Positions 32,011-44,860 of a stretch of 64,000 nt of DNA are shown here, piece by piece (the first letter of the stretch is position 1; each line of letters opens with the position of its first letter). Position numbers and translations under genes: made by a program. The stretch lies in the NCBI RefSeq assembly GCF_000346465.2, contig NC_034011.1:14259339-14323338 (forward strand), read 5' to 3'. Under the pieces are notes generated by a model. It saw only the letters and a program-made list of their open reading frames with translations. It was not told where the DNA came from and did not search any database. Source of the stretch: Prunus persica (taxonomy: Eukaryota > Streptophyta > Magnoliopsida > Rosales > Rosaceae).

Positions 32011-33022
32011 ATAAGGTCATTATCATCCAATTGTTACAAAATACGTCCTTATTTAATATTACGGCCCTTATACAGACCAAATGATAAATGCCCCTTTAGT
32101 AAATTTAACATTGGATTAGTAGAACTGAAAATGGGTCGAATCATGTCAGGATGCTCAACTCAAACTTAATTCATTTAATAGTGTTGTGTCTGGTTTGACT
32201 CATGTTAAACAGGTTACTAACATGTTTAGCAAATTATTAAATGTGTCACATGTTTAAGAGGAGGCTGAATTCGAAATAGAGAGGAGAATTAAACTAAGGA
32301 TATCTACTTAGGCTAAGGACTTTCATTTGGGTGGGTTGAAATCTACTACCTTATATGACGAGTTGACCCAAATTTGTCAAGCAATTTTAATTGTGTTGAT
32401 GTTCAATCACTAATTTTTCATATGGTTTTCGAGATGTGTTCAAGAAAAAAAAAAAAAAGCAGGATACGGACAGGAATCGTTAGAGTTATTCCACCAGTTG
32501 CCCCCAGCCAGGGCAGCACAAGGCCCAAGCCTAGGCGACGCCTTCCAGCGGGCCAAACTTGCTCGAGCAAGTTGTGGGTCCCACGAAACAAGGTCAGCCC
32601 GCAGGTGAAACGAGCCCGTGCTCCAGCCCGAGGGCAGTTGTAATCATGGCTCACACCAACGCTCGAGTTTAAAAAAAATTTACCATTGGGGCATGCGTTG
32701 CATGCGCCAAAGTTAAAAAAAAAAAATTGAATTTACGTGCGCTGACACAAGGCTGGCGTTAGCCCTGATGTTTGCCAACAGTAACTCGCCACATGGCACG
32801 TTCTAGTCACTCCAATCGTTTTTTTCCTCAAATCCAACGGCTGTCCTTTTTTTTTTTTTGCTTAAAAAATCTAAAAAAATCTAGAATTTTTTTTTATAAA
32901 TAGCTACCAATGTTGTTCACTTTCAAAACCAAATCCTCATACATTTTCTTCTCCTTCTATTGTTTTTCACTTTCTACACAAAATTTTCTTCACTTTCAAT
33001 TTTTATTTTTATTCACCATCTT

Positions 33023-34095
33023 ATGACATCTTCCACCGAAGCCGGAGGAATGTAGACAACCATGGAAGATGTTTTATTGTGTGAGTGTTGGGCCCAAGTT
33101 GATCATTGTCCAGTCACGTGCAATGAGATGAAATTCTATCATATGTGGAGAAAAATTCATGCCGAATTTTGTGAAAAATTGGGTTCGGCTCGTACGAAAA
33201 TGACATTAGCTAGTAGGTGAAAAATTTTGAATAAAGAGTTGGGAAAATGGAGAGATGTGTTGGCAAAAGCGAGGGACACCCATCGAAGCGGCGAAAATCT
33301 TGGGAATGAGGTAAATTATTTGTAATTTCCGTTTTATTAAATTTAATGTCCTATTTTATTTTATTTTTAATGTTTCTTGCATTTCCAATATTTTTTTAAA
33401 GTTTCTTGTATTTCCATTTTTTTTAATGCTTCTTGCATTTCCAATATTTTTGTAATGTTACTTGCATTTTCATTTTTTTTTTAATATTTCTTGCATTTTC
33501 AATATTTTATTAATGTGTCTTGCATTTCCAATATTTTTTTTTAATAGATTATGCAAGCACAAATTGGTTCGGTGCCATTGGGTAAGGCAAAAAATATTTC
33601 AACCATCAACAATGTTGGGAGATGGTGAAAAATTGCGAACGATCCAGAATTATTCCTACTGGTATGACCATTGTGTTAAACAAGATGCCACTCCATGATT
33701 CAACGGCATCGGATTCGCCTTTGGATTCCCCGATGAGTCAAGACTCACCAATCCAAAAAGAGCCGAGGCCTATTGGTCGAAAGGCGGCGAAAGTAAAGAG
33801 AGGGAGTAATTCCAGCAATGATATTGCAAAAATTTTGGAGCAAATTGCAAGGAACTGCACCATGAGAATTGAGTTAGACATGAAAAAAGATGAGGATGAG
33901 AAGGCAATGAATGAAGAATATGCAAGAGAAAGGGAGTATATACGCAAATAAGACATTGAGAAGAAGGATTGGGAAACCATGGCCATGGATACAAGCCATA
34001 TGTCCCCTGAAACAAAACAATTTTGGAAGCTAGAATGAAGGGATGTTATGAGAAGAAGACTTTTCCATGTTGATGGACCTAGCAACACCAATTGA
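33023..34095 (+). pseudogene. Harbinger A ORF1 relic (DNA-binding accessory protein)
   Basis: The first part (from about 33061) reads MEDVLLCECWAQVDHCPV then EMKFYHMWRKIHAEF, the plant Myb/trihelix-like start of Harbinger ORF1. It is interrupted by in-frame stops (for example the TAG at 33053-33055). An A/T-rich intron follows, then a frame at 33622-33951 with RPIGRKAAKVKRGS and a charged helix (MRIELDMKKDEDEKAM), typical of the NAM-associated C-terminal region. In active elements this protein helps the transposase bind DNA and enter the nucleus. Confidence 0.7.
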
Positions 34096-34446
34096 TTAAA
34101 TGATCAAAACCATTAAGTTAGTTTGCTTGCCTTTTATTTAATCGTATTACTTGTTTTGTATTAAAGTAGTTGTAATTCTTGTCTTTTATTTAATTAGTAG
34201 TAATTTTTAATTAGGTGTATTGCTTTTCTTTGAGCGAATAAAGAAATCATTCAATAAAATACCTTTTTATTCAACACATTGCATACATCAAACAAAAGGC
34301 AAGTAAAAAAAAAATTACAACCAAAGCATAATTAAAAACAAACCACAACCAAAGCATAATTAAAAACAAACCACAAAACCAAAGCATAATTAAAAATAAA
34401 ACATCAACACAAAGCAAAATTAAAAACAAAGCATCTTCACTTCACT

Positions 34447-35775
34447 TCATTCACTGTCATTGCCTCTTACCGCCCATAAATGCTCCATCAAGTCAACTTG
34501 ATGCCGTTCATGAATATAAGACGATTGCATCTCCGTATATCGATCAATCATACGGTTCATGCTCCAATGGTTGTCCATTTGGGCCCATGGGTCTTTCATA
34601 AATTCTTATCAAGGCCGTGTTCATGGGATTCGGTTCGAACACGTCTGGAGCATCATAATCATATTTATCATCCACAATCATGTTATGGAGGATGATGCAA
34701 GTCATCATAATGTTCCTCAGCACCTCCTCATCAAACATAGCACCCCTAATAAATTGCCCACTGAGCTTGGAGGATACCAAAATACCTTTCGACATCTTTT
34801 TTGTAACCCTCTTGATAGGCATAAAATAATTTTTCCTTCTCTGATCAGGGATGTGGAATTGATTTGACAAATGTGGTTCACCTCGGGTAGATGTCATCTG
34901 CTAGATAATACCCATTCTAGTAGACAATATTGTTGATTTCATAAGTGATATTCGGGGCTTCATCTTTTCAGACATCATTGAATATAAGGGATTGACCCAG
35001 CACGTTCAGGTCATTTTAAGATCCGCCAACTCCGAAGAAGGCATGCCAAACCCATGTATCGAATCCAGCAACGGCTTCGAGTATGATACTTTTTTGCCCA
35101 TTCCTATTTCCATAATCTCATTGTCAGGCAGTTGGGCAATTCTTTCATTGCCAGTGCATGCAATCGATGCTTCCAATCATGCTTGGAAAACCTCTAGCTT
35201 CGGCTTTTTCTAGAAGCCTTTGGAGGTCCCTAGGCGTAGGTTTGCGAAGCTAGTCCATGGTGTAGAGAGTTTCGATTGCATCATAGAATCTGACCAAGCT
35301 CTCTAGAGTAGTAGACTTCCCCATCCTAGCAATCTTATCCACCTGATCAGCAGATGCACCATATGTCAGCATTCATATAATAGTTGTAAGCTTTTGCTTC
35401 GGAAGAAGCTCCAAAACCCTAGCACCATCACACTTATGAACGAAGTATGCATCATAATTACAAACATCATGCATGACTTTATTGAACAAATGAGGTTGCA
35501 TTCTATATCGCCCTAGAAAATCAACATTAGAGTACATATAATTTGGGATAAAGTAATCTTCCAAAAGATTCTTACCCCGAGAATGCTTATGTCTGTCCAC
35601 ATTCCGGCCACGGCCGACTTGTGAACCATGACGACGGCCTTGGCTAGATAGATGCAGCATACCCACTGCCATGGCAACTTGTTCATCATCTTCTTGTTGC
35701 ACCTTTTTTTCTTCAGCTCGTCTACGCCTTCTTTCTTTAATTTCTCACTCTTGCCTCTCCTAGCATCTCTTCATG
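34447..35775 (-). pseudogene. Harbinger A transposase relic (DDE_Tnp_4 type)
   Basis: Segments at 35702-35373 (RNVDRHKHSRGKNLLEDYF, RYRMQPHLFNKVMHDV) and 34897-34544 (RGAMFDEEVLRNIMMTCIIL then HNMIVDD) match plant PIF/ALP1-like nucleases. The catalytic region between them still reads GSIDCMHW with its Asp, but the next codons include TGA. The second catalytic block keeps NDLNVL but has TAA just before it. Nonsense codons make it non-functional. Confidence 0.75.
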
Positions 35776-36449
35776 TTTGACATTCAGAGTGGAGTATGAA
35801 ATCTAAAATATGATAAATGAAAGGACAGATAAGATCTGGTGTGAGAGGTATGAGCCGAGCCTCTGGTTTTGTAGAGAAATTTAGAAGATAGAGATGACAC
35901 GTGGTGCGATTTTAGAGGGTGAAAATCTTATCTGAAATATGATATTTATATTTTATAATAAATATCGACACGTGGTACCCGAGAATCTTATCCTAAAATT
36001 TTATCTGAAATTTGCGATTTAAAAAAAAAATAAATGTCAACATGTGGCAACCGAGAATTTTATCCGAAAATTTTATCTAAAAAATTTATTCGAATTATAA
36101 TATATGAATTTTATAATAAATATTGACATGTGGGAACTCAAAATATTATCCGAAAATCTTCTCCAAATTAATTGTTTAGGTAAAATAAAAAAAAATAAAA
36201 AATAAAAAAATAAAAGTAAATAGTATTTTTTCTTTGCCAGAGCAATGGCTGGAAACACACATTTTACAGGGCTGATTATTCACATGAATAGTAACAGCCC
36301 TCGCCTCCACATGCCCTTTGCCATGGCAAATGGATGAAAGTTCTATTAGCGCAAATTCCCCAGTTAGGCCTAAGACCATGTGGTTTACCCATCGATGATT
36401 GGGTAGCGGCGGGACATGAGGAGGAGCAGAACCATTGCTTCGGGACAGA

Positions 36450-39381
36450 ATGATACGGTTACAGTGGCAACTGTGGCATCCTCTACACCTTGCACCAAAA
36501 AAACCCATTGGAAATTTTAGCAGACCACTAATTTCCTTTCTGTCTCCTCATACTCTTCTCAGTTGCACCAATTCCAAATCCAGCTTAAGCTCCAAAGTTT
36601 CTTTCAAGTGCTTTTGTCACAAAACTGAAAACACCCATGAAGCCTCTTCTCAGGTTCAACTCCGCTCAATTTTCTCTTTGAACTTCTCTTCTTTATATAT
36701 CAGATATTTTCTCAGAGGAATTTTATGCGTTAATGGTGAATTCATTGTACAACTGGCCTGTCAACCATATTCTTTTGGGTTCTTTGGCTTTATTTGTTCT
36801 TAAACCAAGCATGAATGAAATGGGCTTCTTTGTGATTCTAAATTGTAGGGATTCTCGGTTTTGGCAGCAGATGCTCCATGGGACCACGGAAGTTTATGGA
36901 GCACTATGGCTTTCTATATGTTCAGTTTGCACATTCCTCTGAGTTTTGGAGGGTTGTCTGTGGTTGCTCATGTATTGCATGAACCTATTCTTGATCCACA
37001 GATAGAGGTGAGTTTGTTTCTTGATTTGTATGATCGACCTGGCGCAAAAATGCCTTTTTACACTATTCGATTCCCGGAAGAATGGGAAATGTTAGAGGAT
37101 ACTTACACAAAATCCTTTACCGAGAGGGGCAATCTTACTTCCCTTTTCATCATTTAACATTTAACATTGAAATGTAGGTGTCGTTTTTCGGGGGCTGAAT
37201 TTGGATTTGTTTGTCTTCTGTCCTTGTGTATGGATTGGCATATGCTTTGAATTGAGGCTAATGAACCACCCAATAATCAAGTAGCCCATCCAGTCCTCTC
37301 TTTACATCAAACTTAGGATTCAAAACTCAAAAAAGTGACAATGGTTACGAACGTACATGGTTCTGTAATGCAGAGATAGGAATCTCATTGGCATCTTCGA
37401 ATTACCAATTGAAATTTGAAACAAGCAACGATTAGCATCCCGTGGCATAGCATTGTTCCCACGCCCATAAGATCTGTAGTTCAGTAGATAACTCTCTTAG
37501 TAATGGGATTTCATGGATTCTGTTCTGCACTGATACCTAATTTGAACAAGTTCATATATGGACTCTCTAGCATTTGAACAAACTTTAGCCTTACATTAAT
37601 AAAGTTGCACACTTATAACGGATCTTGGTTTCCTTTTTTGGTTATTGCAGGCAATATCATTGCTTGGAGCTCAAATTTTAGAGCTCATTGCAGCTCTAGT
37701 TCTTCTGCAGAGCACTGCTAAGCCACAATATAAGTTTGTGGATTTCTTTAAAGCTAACGAAGTATCAAAAGAGAGGAGCTGGCTGTTGGCATCAGCTGTA
37801 GGATTTGGGTTTCTATTCATGTTGGTTTTCCTTACTTCCTTCCTTGCTGATAGTGTTGTTGGGCCCAAGGTTCGTTTGATAAACTTAACTGCTTATGGTT
37901 TTCTGCTCTTGTTATAATATTTCATGAACTTTCTCATCCAAGAAAAAAAAAAAGGCAATCAGAAACTGGGATAAGTGCCTTTTCTACAATTGGGTAAGCT
38001 AAGTATTTGAACAAAAGGAAGGCAGATATATGCCCTTGCTTTATTTTTCAGAACTGTATGTTATACTTTTCTTTTGCCTAGAGCATACGTCTATAATGTC
38101 ATACAAATGATAGAAGTTACAATGATTAAGGTATCCAAATATGGTAAATAAATGGTTTTTGAGAATAATACAACCAATCTGATGATGGATGAGATCTCAT
38201 AGTAATTAATGATGAGTTGCAGGAAGGAGGTTGTATCCTTCATTTCACATGATTCATAGTGCGTAGAGAATTTGAGAGATGAAACTGTATAGGGGACTGA
38301 TTCTCATTGACTTGTTAACTGTAGGCTCACAATGGTTTCACTAGCCAAAACTGAACAAACTGACCACTACATGGTCTGATGACTCAGTTTGCTGTGATGA
38401 TACAGTAGCTAATATAACATTGTTTGGTGCTTGATAAAATGTTTCTGATATTAATTTTAATTTGATTTCACTATTTATGAGTAAGTGGCTGTGGTTTGGT
38501 TTTAACTAGTTTAGAATCATATAATGCTTGGTAGAAGAGGCTTTTACAATTGGAATTAAGGATTTTCCACCTTTGTTTAAATGATCTCAAAACTGTATCA
38601 GACAAGAAGTAAAATATGTTTTGAAAGGGTCCAAAAAGAAATGAATAAGGGGATTAAAGCCTAATCTAATTCACTGGAAATTTCCCAAATCAATCTTGCA
38701 AGTTAGAAAAGATTTCTTGATTTAGTATATCTCTTATTTCGTCTTTCTTGACCTTTTCAATCTACATGTTTTCCAATGCAATTTAACCCTTAACTCTAAG
38801 CAGTTGCTTCAACAATGTGTATCATCTGAGTCCTTAATGCAAGTAGAAAAAAAAGAAGTTGGCTCATTTTCTAGCTGTTGTAGAGTTTCATAATAAATTG
38901 TTTTTGCCTTTTCAAATTGTTCTCAAGTTCTTATTACAGCTCATTTATATTTCTCTAAATAAATATGTCATTGATTTAGTAATTTTATGGATACTCTGTT
39001 CCTCTTTCAAGTATTTTATTTTACACCGTATCATTGCAGGCTATAAACAACCCTGTACTCAAAGAAATCCTAGTAAGCAGCAACATCTCAAAAGCTGCTT
39101 GTGTCCTTGTATATTGCATTGTCACTCCTGTGCTGGAAGAAACTGTTTACAGGGGATTTTTATTGGCGTCGATTTTGTCCACTATGAAATGGCAGTCAGC
39201 AGTTTTGATAAGCTCAGCTATTTTTAGTGCAGCTCACTTGTCTGGTGAGAATTCCTTACAGTTGTTCATCATTGGATGTGTGCTTGGATGCTCTTACTGT
39301 TGGACTGGAAACTTGAGATCTCCCATTTTAATACATTCCCTGTACAACGCCATGACTCTAATGATAACATTCTTATCTTGA
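36450..39381 (+). CDS. CPBP-family (CAAX-type, Rce1/ABI-like) membrane protease, four exons
   Basis: Exons 36450-36653, 36849-37007, 37651-37869 and 39040-39381 join in phase 0 at GT-AG sites (CAG|GTTC, TTGTAG|GG, GAG|GTGAG, TTGCAG|GC, AAG|GTTC, ATTGCAG|GC), giving 307 residues. The first ~65 residues are Ser/Lys-rich with few acidic residues, like a chloroplast transit peptide. Membrane helices are seen in exons 2-4. The family's motifs are complete: EETVYRG (EExxxR), FSAAHL (FxxxH) and HSLYNA (HxxxN). Plant members are intramembrane metal-type endopeptidases, mostly plastid. It resembles the Arabidopsis CAAX amino-terminal protease group. Start choice is the first in-frame ATG; a Harbinger element ends 105 bp upstream. 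Confidence 0.9.
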
Positions 39382-40380
39382 ATTTCACATTTAAATTTCC
39401 TCACAGTTCTATCCTGTTTCTTGAAAGTGGAACCTACTTTTGTTTCTCAGGAGTTAGGTAATTGATACTATGGCTTTGAATTAACAGTGCTCACTTGATT
39501 TTCTGATCAATGTTATTAAATCACACGATTGGTTTGAGCCTCACAATATGCAATCACATAGTTGAATCTGTCAGTTTTGATACTAGAAACAGGCAAAAGA
39601 CTCTTCTCCACTAGTGCATTTTCTAATAAATGAAAGACTAGGCTTACATTTTAATGAACATGATTTGCATATTTTCCTCCCTTTTGGATTCCTGCTTTGG
39701 TTATCCTTGAAAGCTAAGTCTTGAAGTTGGTTTTGCCACCCAATTAGAGATGGATGCCATAACATAGGATTGTCATGATTCTTCAGGTCAAGTGAAGATC
39801 ATCGGGAGTGATTTTCATAGCGTCTAGGAAACTAGCCCAAGATTTTAGTTTCCTTCTCTATTTATTCTTCTCTTCAAGATTTCTATGGCATTTAGCTTTC
39901 AACTCTCCGAATCCACATACGCAGTCATGTTCACCATAGAATGTCATGTATGTTAAAATTTCTAGCAGGGTGAAAATACTGTGTTTTTTTTCTTTCTGTA
40001 GCTGTGCGCATGCAGGCCAGCTAAACTTGAATGTTAATAGATGACTAGACTGCTTGGTATAACAGTGATATTCATGGCATACTCATCTATGCTCTGCCTA
40101 CCTTCATTCCTTATCCAAATCTTCCATAATCTGGACATGTCATGTTCATTCTAGAATTATGCATGCAAATAGGAGTCTTAATGTAGAACAGGCAGACGTT
40201 TAGCCCAGAAAGTTTTTTTTTTTTTTTTTTTGGTTGAAAGCCGACAAAGTTTTATAATGTAGTAACATTATAAAATACAATGACCCATACACCAAAAAAA
40301 AAAAAAAAAAAAAAAAACACAGAGTATATAGTTAATAATTCTTATTAATTCTTAATAACTTGGTGCTTCGACAGGGGAGA
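39382..40380. other. Interval between the protease and ankyrin genes
   Basis: It holds 3' untranslated and intergenic sequence of the two convergent genes. No coding frame is supported. A long poly-T/poly-A flanked hairpin sits at 40213-40317. Confidence 0.6.
40213..40317. repeat. Hairpin with T-run and A-run flanks
   Basis: TTTTATAATGT (40250-40260), loop AGTA, ACATTATAAAA (40265-40275) form a perfect 11-bp stem. Outside it lie a 19-base T run (40213-40231) and a 24-base A run (40294-40317), able to extend the pairing. It lies 64 bp past the stop of the ankyrin gene on its 3' side. Confidence 0.8.
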
Positions 40381-43300
40381 TTACTCTTCTTCTAGATCGT
40401 TGCTGTAACTGAGCGCTGCCAAATAAAAGGGATAATAGGTGATGTAATGAAAAGTAGGTGTTGTATCTGGAAAGAAGAGTGGGCTGAAAAATATTATGAC
40501 ACTGTAAAGAAAGCATATTCCGATGATCAACACCACGATTGAAAGCCAACGAAGGTTGCTTACGACCACATAAACGCCAGCCATAAAGGCTAAGGACAGC
40601 ATGCCAAGCGCAACCCCCAGCAGAGGCATTACCAAACGAAGAGCTGTGAACACCAAAATTAGGTCTCCCACTTGTGCCCAAATGAGAGTAACTGCAACAA
40701 AGATGGAGCTATACATAGCTATGGTGTTACTGATCACAAACACTTGGAACATAACCTCGGTTAGCAAGGTTGCTTTGCCCTCATGAGGACCGGAGTTATT
40801 GTAGCCACCCGGCATTGTGAAACCGGCTGCAAATGTCACTGTAGCTATAAGTGTAGTTACCACCAATAGAGTGTTCACCCTGTCCTTGTAACTTTTCTTG
40901 TTAGGAAACTGTAACTCCATGCGGTCTGCTCTACAAGAATTTATAATTTCATCTCGGACATCTTGACTCATAGTTGCGACATGTCCATCCTTGTCTCCTA
41001 CATCGTCTTGCTGTGGACTCTGCGCATTTGTCCGTGAGAGAACATGCAGAGGCTGAGCTCGCTGCGCACCGCCAGATTTCAGTGCTACCCATGTTAGTCT
41101 CTGTATGGTGGGACAGAAAAATCATATTCATTGCCAACAAAAACGAAACAGATCATATAGAATAGAACTGGGCTACTTCCCCTAAAACAAATATAGCTGA
41201 CTTACCCCATGAAATGAAGCAACAGCTTCCATAGTGGACTCTGCAATGTCAAGAGCTGTCATGCCTTTATTGTTCAAAAGCATTAAGTTGGTCTTTTTTT
41301 CCCATGTGAAATATTTCACAACTCTTGGATGCCGATGAATTGTTGCCAAATGTAAAGGGGTATTTCCCTCCTTATCCTGTTGGTTTATCAACATCCGAAA
41401 CCCATTACCTTGTCTTAGAAAATAGTTAACAAGGGCATGTTTTCCAAATTTTGCTGCAAGATGGAGTATATTTTGGCCATCTGAGTTTGGCAATTCCTTC
41501 GAAGCTGGAAAATGTCGAAGCAGCTCTTCAACAATCTTGTCATAACCTTTGCTTGATGCAGAATGGATCGGGAGGAAGCCACTAGTATCTGCTTGATTAG
41601 AGTCAGAGGGACATTTGTCCAAGAAGAAGCGAACCCCTTCGAGATAACCAGTTGACGCTGCATAATGAAGTGGGGTCCTTCCTTTCTCATCTTTTACGTT
41701 GATGGTAAATTCCATGGTTGATATTATCTCTAGGAGCTCTATCATCAATAATTGAATCAAGTATACAGATTCAGAATGATATAAATTAGAGTGCATTGAA
41801 AATAGTTTTTAATTCGTCGTCCTTATCTTTTTTTGTCTCTTCAATTGATGTTTTCGTAGTACGCATGTAATTTAGAGAATTTATAATCATGCTCTCTATT
41901 TTTTAGTTAAAATTTAGCTAAAAACACATAAAAGCTATTTTAGGAGCTCTCTATAAAATTTCAACTTCAATCTTACAATCTAGTGTAGGAAATCATAAAT
42001 ACTTTAATTCTTTTTTAATTCAACATAAATAGTTCATCTTCTCTATATAAAAAAAATATAAAAATAGGTAATAGTTTAAAATATTTATTAAATAAGGTAT
42101 TATTAAATTATAACGAGTCACTAGGAGTTCATTCTCTCTCCTCATATTTAAGAGCTCCTAGAGGTCTCCTTATTTTAAGTGCTGGATAGGGAGCATAGTT
42201 GGAGGTGGGTTTTCTCACTTACCCCTTAAATTCTATCTAAAGAGGTGGTTTAGGGAGTTCATTACGGATGCTCTTGGACCCGACCACTTAATTCTTGTGT
42301 TAAGTCATGGACAAAGTCCATGCCTTGAGACTCTAAATCCAAAATTCACCGAAAGATACTATGTAGGATCTCTTTGTAACATGCATTTTCATTCTATGAT
42401 CTCATATTCACAATTTGACCCCAAAAAATTTCATTTCCAAGTTCTACATAAAATTGAAAAATGAAAACTAAAATCAAGTACGCAACAGCTTTTGTTCAAA
42501 TTTCACTTTTCATTTGTTTTGAAAACTAAAATTAGTTACCAAACACGTTTTTAGTTCTTAGTTTTTGAAAAATAGAAATTGTTATCAAACAGACCCTTAA
42601 TTACATATTATATTATTTTAAAATTGGGTCATAGCTGGTTTGATTTAAGGAATTAAGCATAGCTATGTACGAGACTAAAATATGAACCACTCTGAAACAC
42701 AAATTTTGGGCACCAAGAGCCAGTTCAATTGCATCTACCAAGACACAAACAACCTAGCACTTGTCATTCTTTAAACCCATCATAACTCCATATTTCAATG
42801 ATATAATTGTTGGTGTAGTGGCTCGATACAAGTCATGATGTGTAAGTCCCACATCGGAGAATACAACAATAATCTGTAGTTCAAATATAGGTACTCCAAT
42901 CCTAATTGCACCGAGGTCTTTTAAGTTAAAACCACACACCTAGTGTCCATTAAGCCTAACCCAATCCAAGTATTGTGCCTTGGTGGTTAAGGTGTGGACA
43001 ATCTCGGTGCATGGTTTGTGGAGATCTTCGTCTTCGTTTAATTATTTGGTAAACTTAAAAACTAAACATTCTTTGATTTGAATGAATTTTTGCAAGGATG
43101 ATTTCTGATTGTGAGATAGATTGTAAAGTGGGGAAAAATGTACGGTTAGTGTCCTCTTAACTTACTGTCTTCATTTGTTTATTTGGTAAAATTTAGAAAA
43201 CTTAACATTCTTCGATTTGAATGAATTTTTATAGGGATTATCTTTCACTAATGATCTAACAAGTATACAATTCGGATTGTGAGATAGATTGTGAAGCAGG

Positions 43301-44515
43301 GAAAAATGAGTAGTTTAGCAAAATTTGGGTCCCATATTTGTCACATTAGCATTTTTAACGGAGTTTTTAACAGACTTGACAATGAGGGGCAAAATAAGAC
43401 ACAAAACATTAGTCAATGGGACAAAATAGGTCACTTAACTTTAAGGGTGTTTAGTGGGAATTCACCAATATTTCAGGAGGCACTGTAGCACTTAAGCATT
43501 AAAAACAAAATTAAATCTTCGTTTTTTTTTTTGTTACTGAACCAGAAAATAACTTCGTAAAAATAATTGAAAAAGCATGGAGACATGATGGAACAATTAA
43601 ACTTAGCTGATTCCATGTGGTGAGTAATTGAAATTTCAAAAGAAAAATACCTTTGTTCTTGGCCAGAATTGCAGCATGCAATGGGGACTTCCCTTCCACC
43701 GCCAAGTTCCTAGGCGACCGGTACCGTTGACTTATACACTTCACAATTCGGACATCCCCTGCTTGAATGGCCAGATACAAAGGTGATTTGCCTTCCTTAT
43801 TTGTAGAAAATGAAACCGGATGGTCATGATCCGGATCGGCCACAATCAAATATGTTGCCACTTTTTTGTGGCCTTTAATCAGTGCTTCATGCAAAGCCAT
43901 GTTTTCCTCATCATTTTTCATCCTCAGCAACCGCATGCGGTCGTTTTCAATATCTGTGACATTGCTTTCACCTGAACCTGGATTCCTTGATGACATATAA
44001 TTTTCAATATCTGTTGCTTCTCCTTCACTTGAGCAGAGATATTTTACCATATCCAGATTCCCATCTCTGGCCGCAAGATGGAGCGCAGTGTCTCCTTGAA
44101 AGTTTTTCTCGAACAAAAGGGGCTTGTGAAGTTTTACGATCTCAGATGCTAGAACTTCATGGCCGAAGCTCACAGCTATGTGAAGAAATGTGTTTTTCAA
44201 GGGGCTTAGTTCGCAGAGTAGCTGGATGTCAACATTTGCATCATTTGTACTCTCACGCTTGCCCACAGTCACTAGAAATTGATCTAGCCTGCCCTCAGTT
44301 GCACACTTGTACAGCTTCTGGTACGGGTCTGCTATTTCGTCAAGGTTCTGGAGTTTATGTGCTTCTTTCTTCAATACTCCTGTCCACACCCTCGCAAATC
44401 CATCTGCCAACTGTATCCATAAGTGTTCGTAATCCGAGAGGAGCGGCGACCCCAAACCCCAGTAGATTATGCGAGTAATTCTTGCCAGCACGATTGTGAT
44501 GAGGCCCTCCGCCAT
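40381..44515 (-). CDS. ACD6-like ankyrin repeat membrane protein with PGG domain, three exons
   Basis: Exons on minus are 44515-43651, 41738-41206 and 41100-40381, joined at GT-AG sites with consistent phase (AAAG|GT; ATAG|AG; GGG|GTAAG; ACAG|AG), for 705 residues. The start MAEGLITIVL is preferred because sequence further upstream belongs to a retroelement relic. Residues about 65-460 hold about nine ankyrin repeats (DTALHLAARDGNLDMVKYL, RTPLHYAASTGYLEGVRFF, NTPLHLATIHRHPRVVKYF). Residues about 538-630 form the PGG domain (DRVNTLLVVTTLIATVTFAAG, then FTMPGG), followed by further membrane helices. Proteins of this plant family sit in membranes and act in defence signalling and cell-death control (ACD6) or salt response (ITN1). 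Intron 1 is long (1.9 kb) and filled with repeats. No break is seen. Confidence 0.9.
41739..43650 (-). other. Intron 1 of the ankyrin gene, repeat-filled
   Basis: It contains A/T-rich sequence, a MITE-like repeat (42110-42275) and, around 42820-43020, text such as AAGTCCCACATCGG that is common in plant LTR ends. No coding frame inside it is supported. Confidence 0.7.
42110..42275. repeat. Dispersed repeat copy 2 (MITE-like end)
   Basis: Shares GAGCTCCTAGAGGTCTCCTT and AGGGAGTTCATTACGGATGC-like text with 17930-18026. It lies within intron 1 of the ankyrin gene. Confidence 0.45.
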
Positions 44516-44650
44516 GAATGCCTTCCTAAATATAATTCTTACCTGACGAGCGAGAGCGACCCTCCTTAAGTACGTAGCTAGAGAGCCCTTCAACCTTTGC
44601 ACGGAGACGGAGAGGGAGAGGGAGAGACACAGAGAGTGTCTAACTACTAC

Positions 44651-44860
44651 TATGGGTGTTTTGCGGCCAGAGGAGTTATTAGAGACCACTTGGGTAACTG
44701 GATTGGTGGGTTTGTTGCAACTTGGGGAAAGGACAAATCCTTGAAGCTGAGCTGGGGCGCTTATTTTATGGTCTAAAATTAGCTATTAGGAAAGAAATTG
44801 TTGTAAAGGTTTTTGTGGAGCCTACTAACTATTCGTTTGAAGATTTTGGGTAAAGTTTGT
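44651..44860 (+). pseudogene. RNase H-like fragment of a non-LTR retrotransposon
   Basis: Plus-strand translation reads ARGVIRDHLGNWIGGF, then after a frame change EAELGRLFYGLKLAI, the layout of the RVT_3-type RNase H found at the end of plant LINEs and LINE-derived genes. The fragment is about 70 residues, frameshifted, and ends at the Harbinger B boundary region. It overlaps the region upstream of the ankyrin gene start. Confidence 0.6.

Larger units (their letters stand above)
32483..36345. mobile_element. PIF/Harbinger DNA transposon A, decayed
   Basis: Flanked by TTA at 32480-32482 and 36346-36348, the usual 3-bp target of this superfamily. The ends are diverged inverted repeats that share TTCCACCAGTTGCC versus TTTCATCCATTTGCC. 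It carries two convergent genes: a Myb/NAM-associated ORF1 on plus (left) and a DDE transposase on minus (right), the standard two-gene layout. Both have multiple stops. Same family as 44927-48549, but inverted. Confidence 0.8.

Noticed and set aside
34544..34867. Plus-strand frame over the Harbinger A transposase
   Set aside because: The minus strand carries the recognisable transposase motifs; the plus frame is its shadow.
44516..44689. Longer N terminus for the ankyrin/PGG protein (start at 44689)
   Set aside because: The extra codons overlap a retroelement RNase H fragment and encode a low-complexity Leu/Ser run; ATG 44515 gives a family-like start.
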